64,000 nt of DNA, taken from positions 20,931,143 through 20,995,142 of the forward strand of contig OZ025265.1 in assembly GCA_964019135.1 (NCBI GenBank), given 5' to 3'. Position numbers and translations under genes: made by a program. Within the stretch, counting starts at the first letter, position 1, and every line of letters begins with the position of its first letter. Positions 1 to 11,559 of the stretch are shown here, one piece after another. Below the pieces are notes generated by a model that saw only the letters and a program-made list of their open reading frames with translations, did not search any database and had not been told where the DNA came from. Origin of the DNA: Arenicola marina. Taxonomy: Eukaryota > Annelida > Polychaeta > Arenicolidae.

Positions 1-67
1 ATTTGAAAGGCGGGGTGTCAATTTGAAGGTTGCATCACATATCATATACCCCATCTAAAGCCACGCC

Positions 68-135
68 AATTTGAAATGATTAAACATATATACAGAGAAC
101 CAAAAACATTCGGCGCTTTCCATTCAGTGAGTTTA
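68..135 (+). promoter_or_regulatory. Upstream module of the gene family, gene 1A copy
   Basis: The stretch contains TTGAAATGATTA, then ACATTCGGCGCTTTC and ATTCAGTGAGTTTA, directly before the start codon at 148. The same word order recurs upstream of pseudogene 2 in both copies and twice upstream of gene 1B. Here the TATAAAA seen in the gene 2 modules is degenerate (TTTACATTT). A promoter role is inferred from position and recurrence only. Confidence 0.45.
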
Positions 136-147
136 CATTTTTTTGCC

Positions 148-3100
148 ATGAGGTGGACTGTTGTCAGAACACCGTTGTTGGCCTTAACGGCTTGTCTGCT
201 GATAAATGGTTTGCTATATCAGGTAAGTACACGGGATGCGGAACGGAGCTGGGCCATGGGATACATTGGGAATGTGTGCTCGTTGGTGAGCGTTTTCATG
301 TATTAGGTAAGCGCCGGAGCGTGGCGAATTGGCAACAAAGATATATAATAACTGTTCCAGTGGAAGCGTCGTCCAACATCAAGAAAAACTCATATAGAGT
401 AGATATTCAAGATCCCTCTAAAGAATGTTTTTCAGAACTAGTCACATTCTAATATGGGTCCTGGCTTTGACGCACGTGTAAGTCCAGTAGTGTTTGGTAT
501 ACATGTTATTATTTTGTTGCAACTGCTATATATCTGCACACTGTGTCACCTTACTGAAGTCATTCATTCATCAGGGCCGCTTAACCGCCAGCCAATCAGC
601 CAACATGTGATAGTCAAGTAGTGGCGGTGACAGTAGGTCTTTGCGTCAAAAATGACAAAATGCAGGCATGTTTCGATCGCGTTCCATTTGGCGTTTAACA
701 AATATATTTCAGCGCGAATACATGACAACATGACCAATATTTCCCGCTCCTACTCGAAGTATTTTCATAAAGGGTTGATATTCAACAAGATCTGACTTTC
801 TTTTAACACGGTAGATCTCACAGAGGATGCCTCTGTCGTACCGCCCCCCTCCCCAGTCCCGCGTCACGGCACTAGGCAAGCCGATGAACGTCAGCGAAAC
901 ACTACTTCGCAAACTCGGGATACCGCCGACGAGGTTCAAGACGCTGACGGCACATAATGTCCGAGACTACGTGTTTGTGACTGCCGCCAGCAGTAACCAC
1001 TTCAACGAGAGTCAGGACTGCGTGGCCGGGATCCAGCAGTTCTTTCCTGGTTGGCAAATACTATACTTCGACATCGGTCTCACGGAGGAACAGCGCGACA
1101 CGGTAAGGTTGGCTTCTATTCGTGATCTACAATAGGATAAACGAGGCCAAGTAAGACTGTATAACAGAGGACATGTTCCCCAACACAGCGCAATAACGTA
1201 ATGATGGAGGTTTCTCACAAGTAGTACTCATCAAAGAGATTCACATACTTCAGGTAAGGCCGAAGAAGGGAAATAGAGTAAATCTGGCATACACGAAGGA
1301 GGACCAGGTCCGTGTCTTCATGCTCAGTAGTTGCAATATAAGGTTCGTGGCTATATACTTGTTGGTATTTGCTACTAATAGTCTGCACCTCCATTTCCCT
1401 CGTAGGGGCGTAGGGGCACTGGGGCTGCTTAATTGGTATAAACAATGTAAGGACGGAAAACCAGACGTGGTACGACGCAGAAATATAGTGAGCCTGCGTT
1501 GTCTCTGACAAACCTGGCCCAAACGAACTGAGTTTCGTTAGCAGTGGCTAGGCCGGGGTTGTCTATGTATCACCAAACGATGATCCCGGTAAATAGATTG
1601 AAAGGGGGAAAGATAAAGAAACGTTGTCGACTTTGAGTCACCTGGATCGTGTAGGCTGAGCGAGAGAGATGAACCGAAAGCGGAACCGAATCAGCAACGG
1701 GTTACGTCGAATGTAATCTATGCAATGCATAGGAGTGCACGGCAAAATAGAGTTAATTCTTCAATCGTTACAGTTCTAACAATACTTGTGACGTATTAAT
1801 GTTTATAGTCAATAAGCAATATAAGACATTAGTGGCATCTGTTAACGAACAACATTAATTTTTTTCAGATACGCACTTGGTGTGACGTGCAGCTTCGGTC
1901 ATTTAGAAAGGAATTATATCCAAAACATGTCAACAATCTCTATACTTACGCATTCAAACCCCTTATTATTCAGGTAAGAAATTCACAACAAGCAAGATAA
2001 AGCTAATAAACTGAGGCAAGTTTCTTTTTTTCTGAAGCATGTTCGGTATGTCGAACACGCCGAGCGATCACCATAACTATCGCGCGCAAAACCTAGCTCA
2101 CGTCTTACTCACCCCTAGCATTTACTATAATAGCGAACAGATCTTAGAGATATCTTTTTGCTTCCACACTGGCCGCTATTTATCTTGATTCATAACGTGC
2201 ATTTACCGAAATAGGCCGAACCCCCAACTTTAATACAATAATGATTTCCAATGAAGGTGAGCCGGATTGTACCAGATGCAGCTCATCGACCGCCATTTGT
2301 TTTATGTCTGTGTCGAATTATTATGATCAAATTAACAAAATTATGAACGTTATTAATCCAAAAGTGTTCTGGTCGATAACGATTAAAGCCGAAGTGTCAG
2401 GGATGGGAAATCGTTTACATTGATTGTAATCGGGCATGCAAGTGAATCTCGTTTTATGTGTGCGAGACCAAATTTTGGAGACAACAACGTTATGTGCGAC
2501 CTTATGTTTTCACTGCGCAGGTCACTCGCTCCCTGCTTGACGAATCGCTGTCATTCTAGTCACGATTTGGGACGAGGAACTAGGCAAACTGCGCGGTGAG
2601 CGTTGCGAGAAAAGGGTGGGTCCATTATAGACCTGTATGCAACTTAAATAAGAACCTGTTAACTATCTAGTGACAATATATTGGTGGAAGACACTTTGAA
2701 CTTGTATTTTTCCGTATCAATAACTGCGGTCAGTAAACTTGGCGCACTACAGCCCGCTGAATACCCAATATTTGCGCTGACCTGACATTGTTGCCGACGG
2801 CCGAATTACAGAGGCAAGCGGAATAAACTATAATTAGCGGAAATGGGGAAATTGCTATTGTTTTCGACAGACCGATTTATCTTGTTCATAGTAGGTTATT
2901 GATGAACATATATACAATGTTTGTTAGCATCATACTACTGACGCATATGGATAAATTTATGAGCAGATATGATTGAACCACTTGAGCTCAATAATACTTA
3001 ATTGTTATTTTACCACGACTGATTTTATTACAGTTTTCATGAATGATGAAGGCTTTGACAAATCATAACTAAGCTTTGTTTAAATATAGCTTTGAACAGA

Positions 3101-4713
3101 AATACTATTATAAAAAGAAAAAAATGCTTACTGGCCTTTTGTATTAACCGAAATATTGTGACAATATAACTCCTCAATCATGCCCTTTGTATTTAGCAAA
3201 TATTGGATGTCAAATAATGTGTACAATATGTATCTACATTTTTGTCTGAGATATATATTACACATAGATATAGAACTAAGCATATGAAATGAAAATGTAC
3301 CTTACATATGTTTTCATCTATGATTAATTCTTTTTTAATTTGTCAAATTTTATTTTATTTCTTATTTGATTAAAATTGAGTTTTTTGCACGTCAACAGTC
3401 AAGTGAACATATCAATAAAACATTGCAAAGTATGTAAATATGAATTAGACAAGAGTACAAAGTACTTAGATGCAAATGTCAACTAAATCTATGAAAATGA
3501 AATGAAAAAGTTAACATGCCGACTGTATGCATAAAACTATAGAACATTTAAATAGAATTGATGAATTTGCAAATGTCATGAATAATAGTTGCCATCACAG
3601 AATGTAGAAAGTTGATGATTATTATAGCCTATTGATCTGTAATTTCGAGTTATATTTAAAATATCGTAAACTGATCTTGTCAAATAATGGAACACATTAT
3701 AACATATATACTATAGCAACCGAGCAGAAGTCTAAAAAAGTGATTATACGAGACCAATTTATTTATTACGACACACAGGATTTATTAAGAAAGCAATATG
3801 TCTTGGTGCTCGTGTCACAACTGTTCAAGGTGTCATCTACCACAATATGGACACGAACAAGTTAATAGTTCTTTATTTAAGTCCCACGAAAGACGAAATG
3901 CGACTCACCCCTTGCTCGCCGCGCCGGCCGCGCAGCTTGCCTGGTTCCACGTTTCATGTAGTAACTAGTATGACAGCCCTCTGCGCGCGGTATCTATTGT
4001 TACGCAGGGGGCGAATGAGGCTGCGCACTGAACAAAAAGCACGTGTTCGTTTGTCTCCAAATTGCCAAGCCGGAAGTAGAACCCGCGAGAACTGACATGC
4101 CCTATTTTCTGATTTTCTCTATGTCTATTAATATAACTTAGGGACATTTTTTCCCTAAATATAGAGTGTATTGACGCAGTTTGACGGCGTTGTCTGGATG
4201 GACGCATCATTTCGAGTTAAACACAACGACTGGGAGGCTATCTACGATCGTCTCTTGGCCACAGATGGATTCTACATGCCGAGAAATCAGGGAATTCCTA
4301 CATTCACCGTCACCCATCCGGGCATGTACGCTTACCTATCTACAGACCTGGAATACCAGAAACACAATATGAGCTACGGGGCAGCGAACGCGTTGATAAT
4401 ACACAACACGAAATCGACGTATTGGAATATTCTCCACTGGTGGTATCTATGCAGTCTGGACCCAGCATGCATTGCGCCGACTGACCAGCGATTCTGCGGA
4501 AATTGGGGAAAATGTGCTGGCAAGGGCGGCAACATCACGTGCTGGGCTGGTTGCCATCGCTACGACCAATCAGCTATTAATATTTTGGCCTCCAACGCCA
4601 TGCGGGATCAAGGGCATATCTTTGTATGCCCAGCATGGGAACAGAATACTTCCATTACAATACAGCGGCGTAATACTGCATGGTATGAAACGCGGTTCTG
4701 TCCGTCAAATTGA
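148..4713 (+). CDS. Gene 1A: DUF1647-type type II membrane protein, 4 exons, 356 aa
   Basis: Proposed exons are 148-285, 824-1102, 1869-1973 and 4165-4713; all junctions are phase 0 with GT..AG borders. Exon 1 encodes a short basic tail and a signal anchor (about residues 5-24). Its end at 285 is preferred over a second good donor at 223, because paralog 2B keeps an identical 138-bp exon 1 although its inner donor is destroyed. The luminal part shows VTAASSNHF (98-106), YFDIGL (127-132), YAFKP (166-170), WMDAS (185-189), a cysteine-rich stretch and CHRYDQSAIN (304-313). Several N-glycosylation sequons are present. This order fits the DUF1647 family of nematodes, recalled from memory; the W.DAS element and topology hint at a Golgi glycosyltransferase-like enzyme, but no activity can be read from the sequence. 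Intron 3 (1974-4164) is AT-rich and holds no recognised element. No lesion is seen. Confidence 0.8.
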
Positions 4714-4983
4714 ACTAATGAAATGTAGTCTATAATAAGAAACATGACAGCAAGGGCAGAAGATTACGGCTTCGATATGAGCAATTAGATGCCTGATGCT
4801 TTCCCAGTTTCCCGCATGCATATCTCAAGTTTAGACGATATGTTGACAATGAGACTCTCATACTCAGTGTTCATGACGTTTTGTTCTTCTCGAATGTAAG
4901 AATGTCTTAATGCACAGCCAGGCTAAGGTACTTGCAGTACACACAGAGGAATACCGTTTTTTTAAATTGTCAGGTCAATACAG

Positions 4984-5300
4984 TAGTAAGTAAGTAAGTT
5001 TATTTCGTATTGGAGGCCATCGGTCCCATAGCACATACAGAGTTACATAAATATGTCGGTGTTACAGGATATATACAATTTAAGTTTCGCCGTTTGCTTG
5101 GTGTAATCTTTCCGCCTTCCATAAATAAATCGATAAATTCAGTATGTCTTGCTTATTGTGGAACTTCATCAATTTAACGATTTAGTTGCCAGATCAATAA
5201 AGTTGACCCATTATAAATGTGCTGTCGGTTTGCAGATGTTTTCAGTTTATCAAGGCTTAAGTACGGGAATCTAAGAAATCGGGGCCTGAACATATATCGA
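4984..5300 (-). mobile_element. 3' end of a LINE (non-LTR retrotransposon), antisense
   Basis: On the minus strand the sequence runs CCTATGGGACCGATGGCC-like text, then AATAAA and a tail of repeated ACTT units. The plus strand shows AGTAAGTAAGTAAGTTTATTT at the edge. Conserved GGGnCC.aGGCC words followed by AATAAA and a short tandem tail also close the LINE remnants at 11.7 and 13.6 kb. No open frame is left, so only the 3' untranslated end is present. The inner boundary is approximate. Confidence 0.5.
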
Positions 5301-5314
5301 TTTATTCAGGATTA

Positions 5315-5382
5315 GATACGTGTGCTCCATGTCAATGCCTAGCATCATCGGCCTGTACGTGCTGCATACCTTCCGGTCGTTC
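5315..5382. repeat. 68-bp direct repeat, unit 1
   Basis: The stretch from GATACGTGTGCTC through ACCTTCCGG reappears at 5743-5810 with about two mismatches, 428 bp downstream. It is probably a small local duplication in the gene 1 to gene 2 interval. Unit 1 could encode a short hydrophobic peptide, but there is no start context or splice support. Confidence 0.75.
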
Positions 5383-5742
5383 TACTATATGTTAAATGGG
5401 TGATTATACTTTAATGTCCGATAAGCAAGATACATGGACACATAATTCGAAGATCTAATCGAGCATGTCTGCATGGTTAAAGCTTTTAAACTGCAGAGAT
5501 GAAAGACACGAGTTTATGGACTCGACAATGCCTTACAAAACTAGGTCAAGGACGCTCAACAATTCCAGCAGAGGTTCAAAACAGAACAGAGCGCGACGGT
5601 CAGATGATAAAAGTTAACCTACAACTTTGAAAGAGATAGTCAGCGAGATTTAATACATAGTAAGGTAGGAACATGTATAACGTAACATTAGGATAAACAC
5701 AGAGTACCGGATACCTAAATCTACGGAATCTCACGGAACAGA

Positions 5743-5810
5743 GATACGTGTGCTCTATGTCAATGCCTAGCATCATCGGCCTGTACGTGCTGCATACCTT
5801 CCGGTTGTTT
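5743..5810. repeat. 68-bp direct repeat, unit 2
   Basis: Second unit of the repeat at 5315-5382. Both units are also present in copy B, at 45128 and 45556, so the local duplication predates the segmental one. Confidence 0.75.
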
Positions 5811-7959
5811 GCCTTCACTCACTTCACATACAAAATCGGCTAAACCTGTCCTTGAATGCAAAACTGACCACTGAAGTTCCGTGCATATCAGAATTATAAC
5901 CATCAAAGTAGATTTATATAATACATGAGCGGTTAGAGAGTTTTAAAAAACCAGAATGCGGTTGCCTCATGAATAACTGTCAGTGTCATGTGATCTAATG
6001 CGCTGCGCTAGGTTTTCCATGTCATATGAGGTAATAATCATCATGGCAGAAATGCAAACAACGTTTCGTCTCATCGAACAGACCACATGAATCATGGAGA
6101 GATAAATGTCTTATCTTTTACTATATTATTCATTTTATGGTTTGGAATGCTTGGACCAAAGCCAACAAAAAAATAGTTTCATACCAACTCGATTATTCAC
6201 GCACAAACCGCGCAGCCGGTCGGTCCCGAAAGCTCAAATGTTGACTACAATGAGTGCGCTTCACGCATCTGTAGCAAGGAACCAGCGTGATGCGCATTCG
6301 TTCTAAGAGCACTTGTTTTTTTGCGTGTCCCCAGAGGGCCTTTAAACGGAAATTGACGGACAAATGGTAAGGCGCCCACTCTTCAATTCTAGTTGTATAT
6401 CAGAGCTCAATCCGGTATTTACGTACACCAGTCTAGTGTTATAAGCGTCGATATTTTGATAATAGTACATAATCCTCTGACATAAGTCAATTGAATTCAT
6501 TGATATTCCACGAAACAAACACAAAATGCATGGTTTTGAAAATCAGTTACCAGGTCGATAGCTGTCAATAATTTGATATAGGCCCGAATACGTTTGATCA
6601 TAATCCTACTGAATGAATGTTTTCCAAACGCATACACTACTCTTCAGTTACAAATAGTGAATAAGTGAGATACGTGTAGCAAAGGGCGGGATGGGGCCTG
6701 TGTAAGGGAAGGGAGAAGAGGGAGGTGGATGGCTTACAGGAGAAGCTCGTAGCGTCATTTGTCTTCCACATTATGTCGATTAAATCATTATCAAATCATC
6801 GTTCAAAATACCCCCCAAAAACGTCCAAGTATTGATTCATGGGATACACCAGGCACAAATCTGACGGCTTTTGGTCGAAAACAACTCGCTACTTGTGGCT
6901 ATAGTGTTATCGATCCCATCATTCATGCAATTACTCAGTTATTTGTTGCTTTCCTGATGCCAAGAAAATATCACTATAACCCCTCTGTCTGAAAGCGGCA
7001 AGTATATCCTATTATCAATGCGTCGAAGAATTAATTGACTGCATAAGCTGGTTATTTAACGCCATGTTATTCGACCCAATAGGGCGCTGTTGTTAAATTG
7101 TATGTTTGTCATACTGACAGAAATGAAAGTTATCACACGATGATAACTGATTTTATGCGGTGTGCAGCCAAGGGTGCATCTAGGGGTGGGTTAACAGAAA
7201 CTGTTGTAACCTGTTATCACCGTATGCAGTATCGATCGCTTGATGCTGTGTCTTCTCTACCTGTTATAATAAAACTTGTTTACCTTTTTATTAGTAGACT
7301 TCTACCGCGACATGTACATACAAGCGGTCGTTATAACCTGCGCGTTCTGCCTTTGCCAATATATCGGATTGGATCTATTTCAAAATTCGAGGCCTTTAGG
7401 CCCATAATAAAAAATAAAATATAACGCAAACGTTTAACAATGTTCGCACAACAACAGCAAAATCATAACTTATTACGAAAATTCATGTCTAATTTCATTT
7501 AACATTTCTGAACACCTCACTGAGTAGTGGCATAATTTGAAGTCATCAAGTGCTTGAAATTTATATCAATAGGGGGATTCCAAAATGTTTGATCTATATA
7601 TAACCTTCTAATATAGTTCCCTAGCGAGTAACTACCTACGGGGCGACACCAGCGCCCTCTGGCGAAGTAGTTTGCCTTTTGTCTTTTCCCCCTTTCGCTA
7701 GATGTCGCTTCATCTGAAACGCCCTGGTTGGTTATTCTCGTCCGGAGCTGTTCCGGGGTATACATTTAAGTGGTAATGGCCGTCCTATCTCGTTCTGAAA
7801 AATTCTGCACCAGAGCCAGGCGAAAACTTCAGCCACCCACCATCCCCAGCCGGCTCTCTGATCGTTTTTGATGTTGCCAATGCCAATCCCAAACCAATCA
7901 CTAATTTTAAAGGTTGAATTTAAACGTTGTGTCATAAACATTTGGCCCCAATGTAAAAC
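5811..7959. other. Intergenic stretch without a recognised gene
   Basis: Frames here are short and not preserved in copy B; for example the 108-codon frame at 7098-7424 loses its start in the equivalent region near 46954. A purine-rich patch (about 6690-6730) is the only simple-sequence feature. From about 5.95 kb onward, mismatches to copy B become much more frequent than before. Confidence 0.5.
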
Positions 7960-8065
7960 CAAACCACTTTGAAATGATTACATATCGATTGGTAATTTTA
8001 AAACATTCGGCGCTTTCAATTCAGCGAGTATAAAAAGTGGTGCAAGAACCACCTGGTACTGGAAT
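7960..8065 (+). promoter_or_regulatory. TATA-containing upstream module, pseudogene 2A
   Basis: The module contains TTGAAATGATTACATATCGA, ACATTCGGCGCTTTCAATTC and AGCGAG, then a canonical TATAAAAA at 8029-8036 and GCAAGAACCACCTGGTACT. In copy B the same module stands about 105 bp before the start codon of exon 1. In copy A the exon that followed has been deleted, leaving an orphan promoter. Confidence 0.5.
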
Positions 8066-8239
8066 AGAATGTGAGCGCACCTACCCTATTGGCGAAGGAT
8101 TCGTGACAAGGGGTATCCATCGCCCGCCCTATAACTAATTATTCTTGCTCTCAACTGGCTCCCTTCATTGCTTGGCTTCAGCTGGCCAGGCACATTTTGA
8201 AAGATTGAGGTTGTTATGCATATTTATTCAGATAAAAGG

Positions 8240-8340
8240 AGACCAGTGAACTCCTGGGACGATAAGGTGCAAGCATGGCACACGGGGTTTAAACCCGCAA
8301 CCCTCTGTCGCTAGGTCCTGACCACGGCGGAAATATCGAC
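8240..8340 (-). mobile_element. tRNA-derived SINE-like fragment
   Basis: Read on the minus strand, GTGGTCAGGACCTAGCGACA is followed by GGGTTGCGGGTTTAAACCCC, resembling A-box and B-box spacing of a tRNA-derived promoter. Intact tRNA stems are not evident. Copy B has the same block near 48620-48700 with one or two changes. Boundaries are uncertain. Confidence 0.4.
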
Positions 8341-8875
8341 GAAATGGCGTGAATTAACTATGCAGCAACAATCCTTGCGCGCAATGAACACTTTTTTAAC
8401 GATTTAAATTTAAGTGTTTCACAAGCTATAAGTTAATCAGCTTTGGTAACAACTTTGTTACAAAATATCATGTTGAAAATGTCAAGCCATTTATTATTAA
8501 TTCAACGCATTGAGCATCCACTGCTTAATTCGTTTCTCACTGTGCAGATACCCAAGTTAGTTCAAATTTAGTAACTATTGACATAGTTACGAAAATATGA
8601 GCCATTTATTTTTGGCAACTAGCCCAAATAGCTTATATGTTATTTTCCATGGGCAAGACAAATCAACGCTATTGAGAAATGTACGAATGACTGGCATTTA
8701 ATCTTGTACCTGTTTGTAGAGAGGTCACAATGATTGGTTTTCGTTATTGAAGATTGAGTGTAAGAAAGAAATGATGCTGGCCCATGTGTAAAGTTTCATA
8801 CGCAGCTATGAGCGATTAATAGGTTTTCAATTAATAAATGTTACGGCTTAGCGTCTGTCATGAAGTTGATCACAC

Positions 8876-8990
8876 CAGCTGATTTGAAATAATTAGATAT
8901 CGATAGGTATGTATGTCCAAGCTTCAACGCTATCCGTTTAGCGAGTTAAAATATTTTTGAGAACAATCGCGTGATATGCCTACATGAATA
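8876..8990 (+). promoter_or_regulatory. Second, diverged upstream module of pseudogene 2A
   Basis: The order TTGAAATAATTAGATATCGA, CGCTATCCGTTTAGCGAGTT, AAAATA and GAATAGAATGTATAGCGATA parallels the module at 7960-8065. It includes TATCGATA at 8898-8905, which equals the DRE/DREF core motif known from insects. Whether it acts here is unknown. It lies upstream of exon 2 of the pseudogene, so it may be an alternative promoter or a duplicated relic. Confidence 0.4.
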
Positions 8991-9481
8991 GAATGTATAG
9001 CGATAGGGAACGTCTGGCAGTATATATATACATGCATATAAACCAGTTAGTGTAGTCCTGCAATTACTCTATATTATATATACCAACTGGTTAGTGTTGT
9101 GTCGTAACGTGCCGCTCGTGGCCGCTCCCGCGCGATTCTCGCAGACAATATCTAGTCGCCATGATTATTTTCAAGTAATATAATCTAAACTCACTCTTTC
9201 GCAATGATTTAATTTTAGAATTGTTGAGGCGATATTGATAAAACGAGTGTTATACATGTCTTAGAGTTCATTTCTTAAGTCTGAAAGGACTAGGACACAT
9301 GAATCTGAACAAAGCAGTACCAAATTGTAATCTTATGTATTTATTTAATTATTGTACTGCACAATAAGAAATATTTGCCACCACCCATATGAGGCGTTCA
9401 ACTGACAGGCTATATCGTTAAAGATGAACCTTAACAAAAAAGTTAATTTCTATATCTCGTTTGTTTTGTATTGCTTTTCAG

Positions 9482-10700
9482 GAGATATCTGTGCCTCTGT
9501 CGTACCGCCCTCCCAGTCCCTGTGTCACGACAATCGGTAAGACGATGAACGTCAGCACAACGCTACTGCGCAGACTCGAGATACCGCCGACGAGGTTCAA
9601 GACTCTGACGTCACAGAACGTCCGAGACCACGTGTTTGTGACCGCCGCCAGCAGTAACCACTTCAGCGAGAGTCGGGACTGCGTGGCCGGGATTCAGCTG
9701 TTCTTTCCGGGGTGGAAAACACTGTACTTCGACATTGGGCTCACAGGAGAACATCGCAACGAAGTTAAGATTTCATCATCGATTGGCACATTCTCGAAAG
9801 TTAATGATTGAATTATCAACTTAAATACATTTTGGGTTGGAATGTGTTGGTAAGATACTCCAAAGCAGCATGAAACGGTGCAACAACATACACACTTTGG
9901 CTTCGTACCCTTATATTTGACTTTTTCAGATAAAAGGCTGGTGCGACGTTGAGTTGCGTGCGTTCGCCTTCGAGGACTTCCCACCGCACGTCAGCAATCG
10001 ATACAAATACGCCTTCAAATCATTATTAAGGTAATTAAGTAAGGGACAAATAACAAGATTTGTCTAGATATGATACAATTTGTCTTGCTATATTGAGAGT
10101 TCGCCAGCTTTAAATCAGGCTTAAATATATTATGTTCTTTTAACACTTTAACAGAGTGTGATGGTGGAGTTTGACCGCATATTCTGGGATCATGCTTCAA
10201 TTCGCATAAAGCACAGAGACTGGGTAACCGTCTACGGGCACGTTATGGATACCAATAGATTTTACATGGCGAGAAATACGTGGATCCCTCTCTTTGCTGT
10301 CACACATCCGGGCATATATGAGTATCTACTCACGGACCTCGAATATCAGAAAGGATATGCGGGCGCTGGTGCCGCGGGGGCTCTGATTCTGCACAACACA
10401 AAGACAACTTATTGGAATATCTTGCATTGGTGGTTCTTGTGCGGTCTTGACCCAGCCTGCATTCCGCCCACTGAGCAGCGCTTATGCGTAGATTGGGGGA
10501 AGTGTGTTGAAGCAGACTTTGGCGCCACGTGCCGGGCTGGTTGTCATCGCTACGACCAATTAACATTGTGGTGTCATGCGGGATCAAGGGCACGTGTACT
10601 TACAACCGGGCGGGGAGAACTCGCCGATCATTGTAGAGAGGAGACCAACATATTAGTACACGCTTCGACATTGCACATTAGACACCCTAAAATAACATAA
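9482..10700 (+). pseudogene. Pseudogene 2A: DUF1647-type paralog, exon 1 deleted, frameshifted
   Basis: Three exon equivalents remain: 9482-9763 (open, same motifs as gene 1 exon 2, donor GAA|GTTAAG), 9930-10030 and 10155-10700. The third is 101 bp, whereas every intact paralog has 105 bp; four bases are missing just after the TTCAAA of the YAFKP region, which breaks the frame. In the last exon the conserved CHRYDQSAIN tail turns into an unrelated sequence because about 6 bp and then about 7 bp are missing relative to gene 3. Exon 1 is absent: a 515-bp block retained in copy B (47924-48439) is gone here. Good splice signals persist and the upstream frame is well preserved, so silencing may be fairly recent. 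Both exon deletions are shared with copy B. Confidence 0.8.
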
Positions 10701-10756
10701 AAACCTGCTTTTTGCATACTGGATACTTGGTCTTCACCAATTATATATTTTGGTTC

Positions 10757-10762
10757 AATAAA
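10757..10762 (+). terminator. Polyadenylation signal AATAAA of pseudogene 2A
   Basis: Canonical AATAAA lies 57 bp after the final stop frame and is followed by a GT/T-rich stretch (about 10785-10800). It is conserved in copy B at 51149-51154. Confidence 0.55.
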
Positions 10763-11559
10763 GTGCTGATGCTTTATATTATATATGTTGTGCTCATTCT
10801 TATTGATCGATTCGTTGGTTATTCCGTATTACTCCGCCGAATAAGCATTTTCGAATTCACCGCTATGTTATCACTAAATCTGTATCACTAAACTATCACA
10901 AAATCTTACTTGAACCACGTAGTAATCGTGGTAGAACTATATGGTATTGCTCACATGTTTATATGATTTCCCGATTTAGTATTAATTATTACGTAGGTTT
11001 TAATTCGTAATAATGCGAGCATTATCCAGTGCATCCAAGCAAACTTTAAATTTCGTAATTGCCAGCATGAAATAATTGATATTACGATCGAGAGCATATT
11101 TACATATATATCTACATGCTATCGGGGTTGAATTTACAGACAAGTTACGCTCGCTCAACCTGAAATCATAAAATTTCTAGAAATACGGCTAGTTACAATA
11201 CTTATAATTAAGTAACATTTTGAAAGATGAAAAAGTGCAAAACATCTGACATCACAAAAGCACCTACACATTGTTTATTCGATTTCAATTGTGAAACCTG
11301 TCTGTCTGCATTAAATTGTGCCAGAATTAGAAAAGCATTGTCGCGTTTCAGGTGTTCCGCCCATTATAATTAGCAATTATTACCAATTAGCAATTATTAG
11401 CAATTAGCACTCGAAGACGAATACCATGCCTTGTTGTGTTGCCCTCGCTATAGAGATACCAGGTAACTATACATAGAAAGCATATTTTGGAACCCACCAA
11501 CCCTTGAAAACTTTCCCATATTAATGACTTGCACCAATACTAGAACTCAAAGGAATTTG
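10763..11559. other. AT-rich intergenic stretch
   Basis: No gene is recognised. A small cluster of AATTAGCAATTATTA-type tandem words lies at about 11368-11408. Copy B matches closely here, with mismatches clearly fewer than at 6-8 kb. Confidence 0.5.

Noticed and set aside
153-452. 99-codon frame overlapping exon 1 of gene 1A, tail reading RVDIQDPSKE
   Set aside because: Considered as a stem exon because paralog 2B keeps similar text (RVDIQD.S), but no acceptor/donor pair gives a matching phase with exon 1. The resemblance follows from common descent.
4180-4713. Last exon of gene 1A starting at the GCAG before TTTGAC
   Set aside because: The acceptor ATATAG before AGTGTA yields SVLTQFDG, which matches SVMVEFDG/SVMAEFDG of the paralogs, so 4165 was preferred.
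7098-7424. 108-codon plus-strand frame
   Set aside because: The start is not preserved in copy B, no motif is recognised and the base composition is like the surroundings.
8240-8340. Functional tRNA gene
   Set aside because: A B-box-like GGTTTAAACCC is present, but no cloverleaf with matching acceptor stem could be drawn, so it is listed as SINE-like only.
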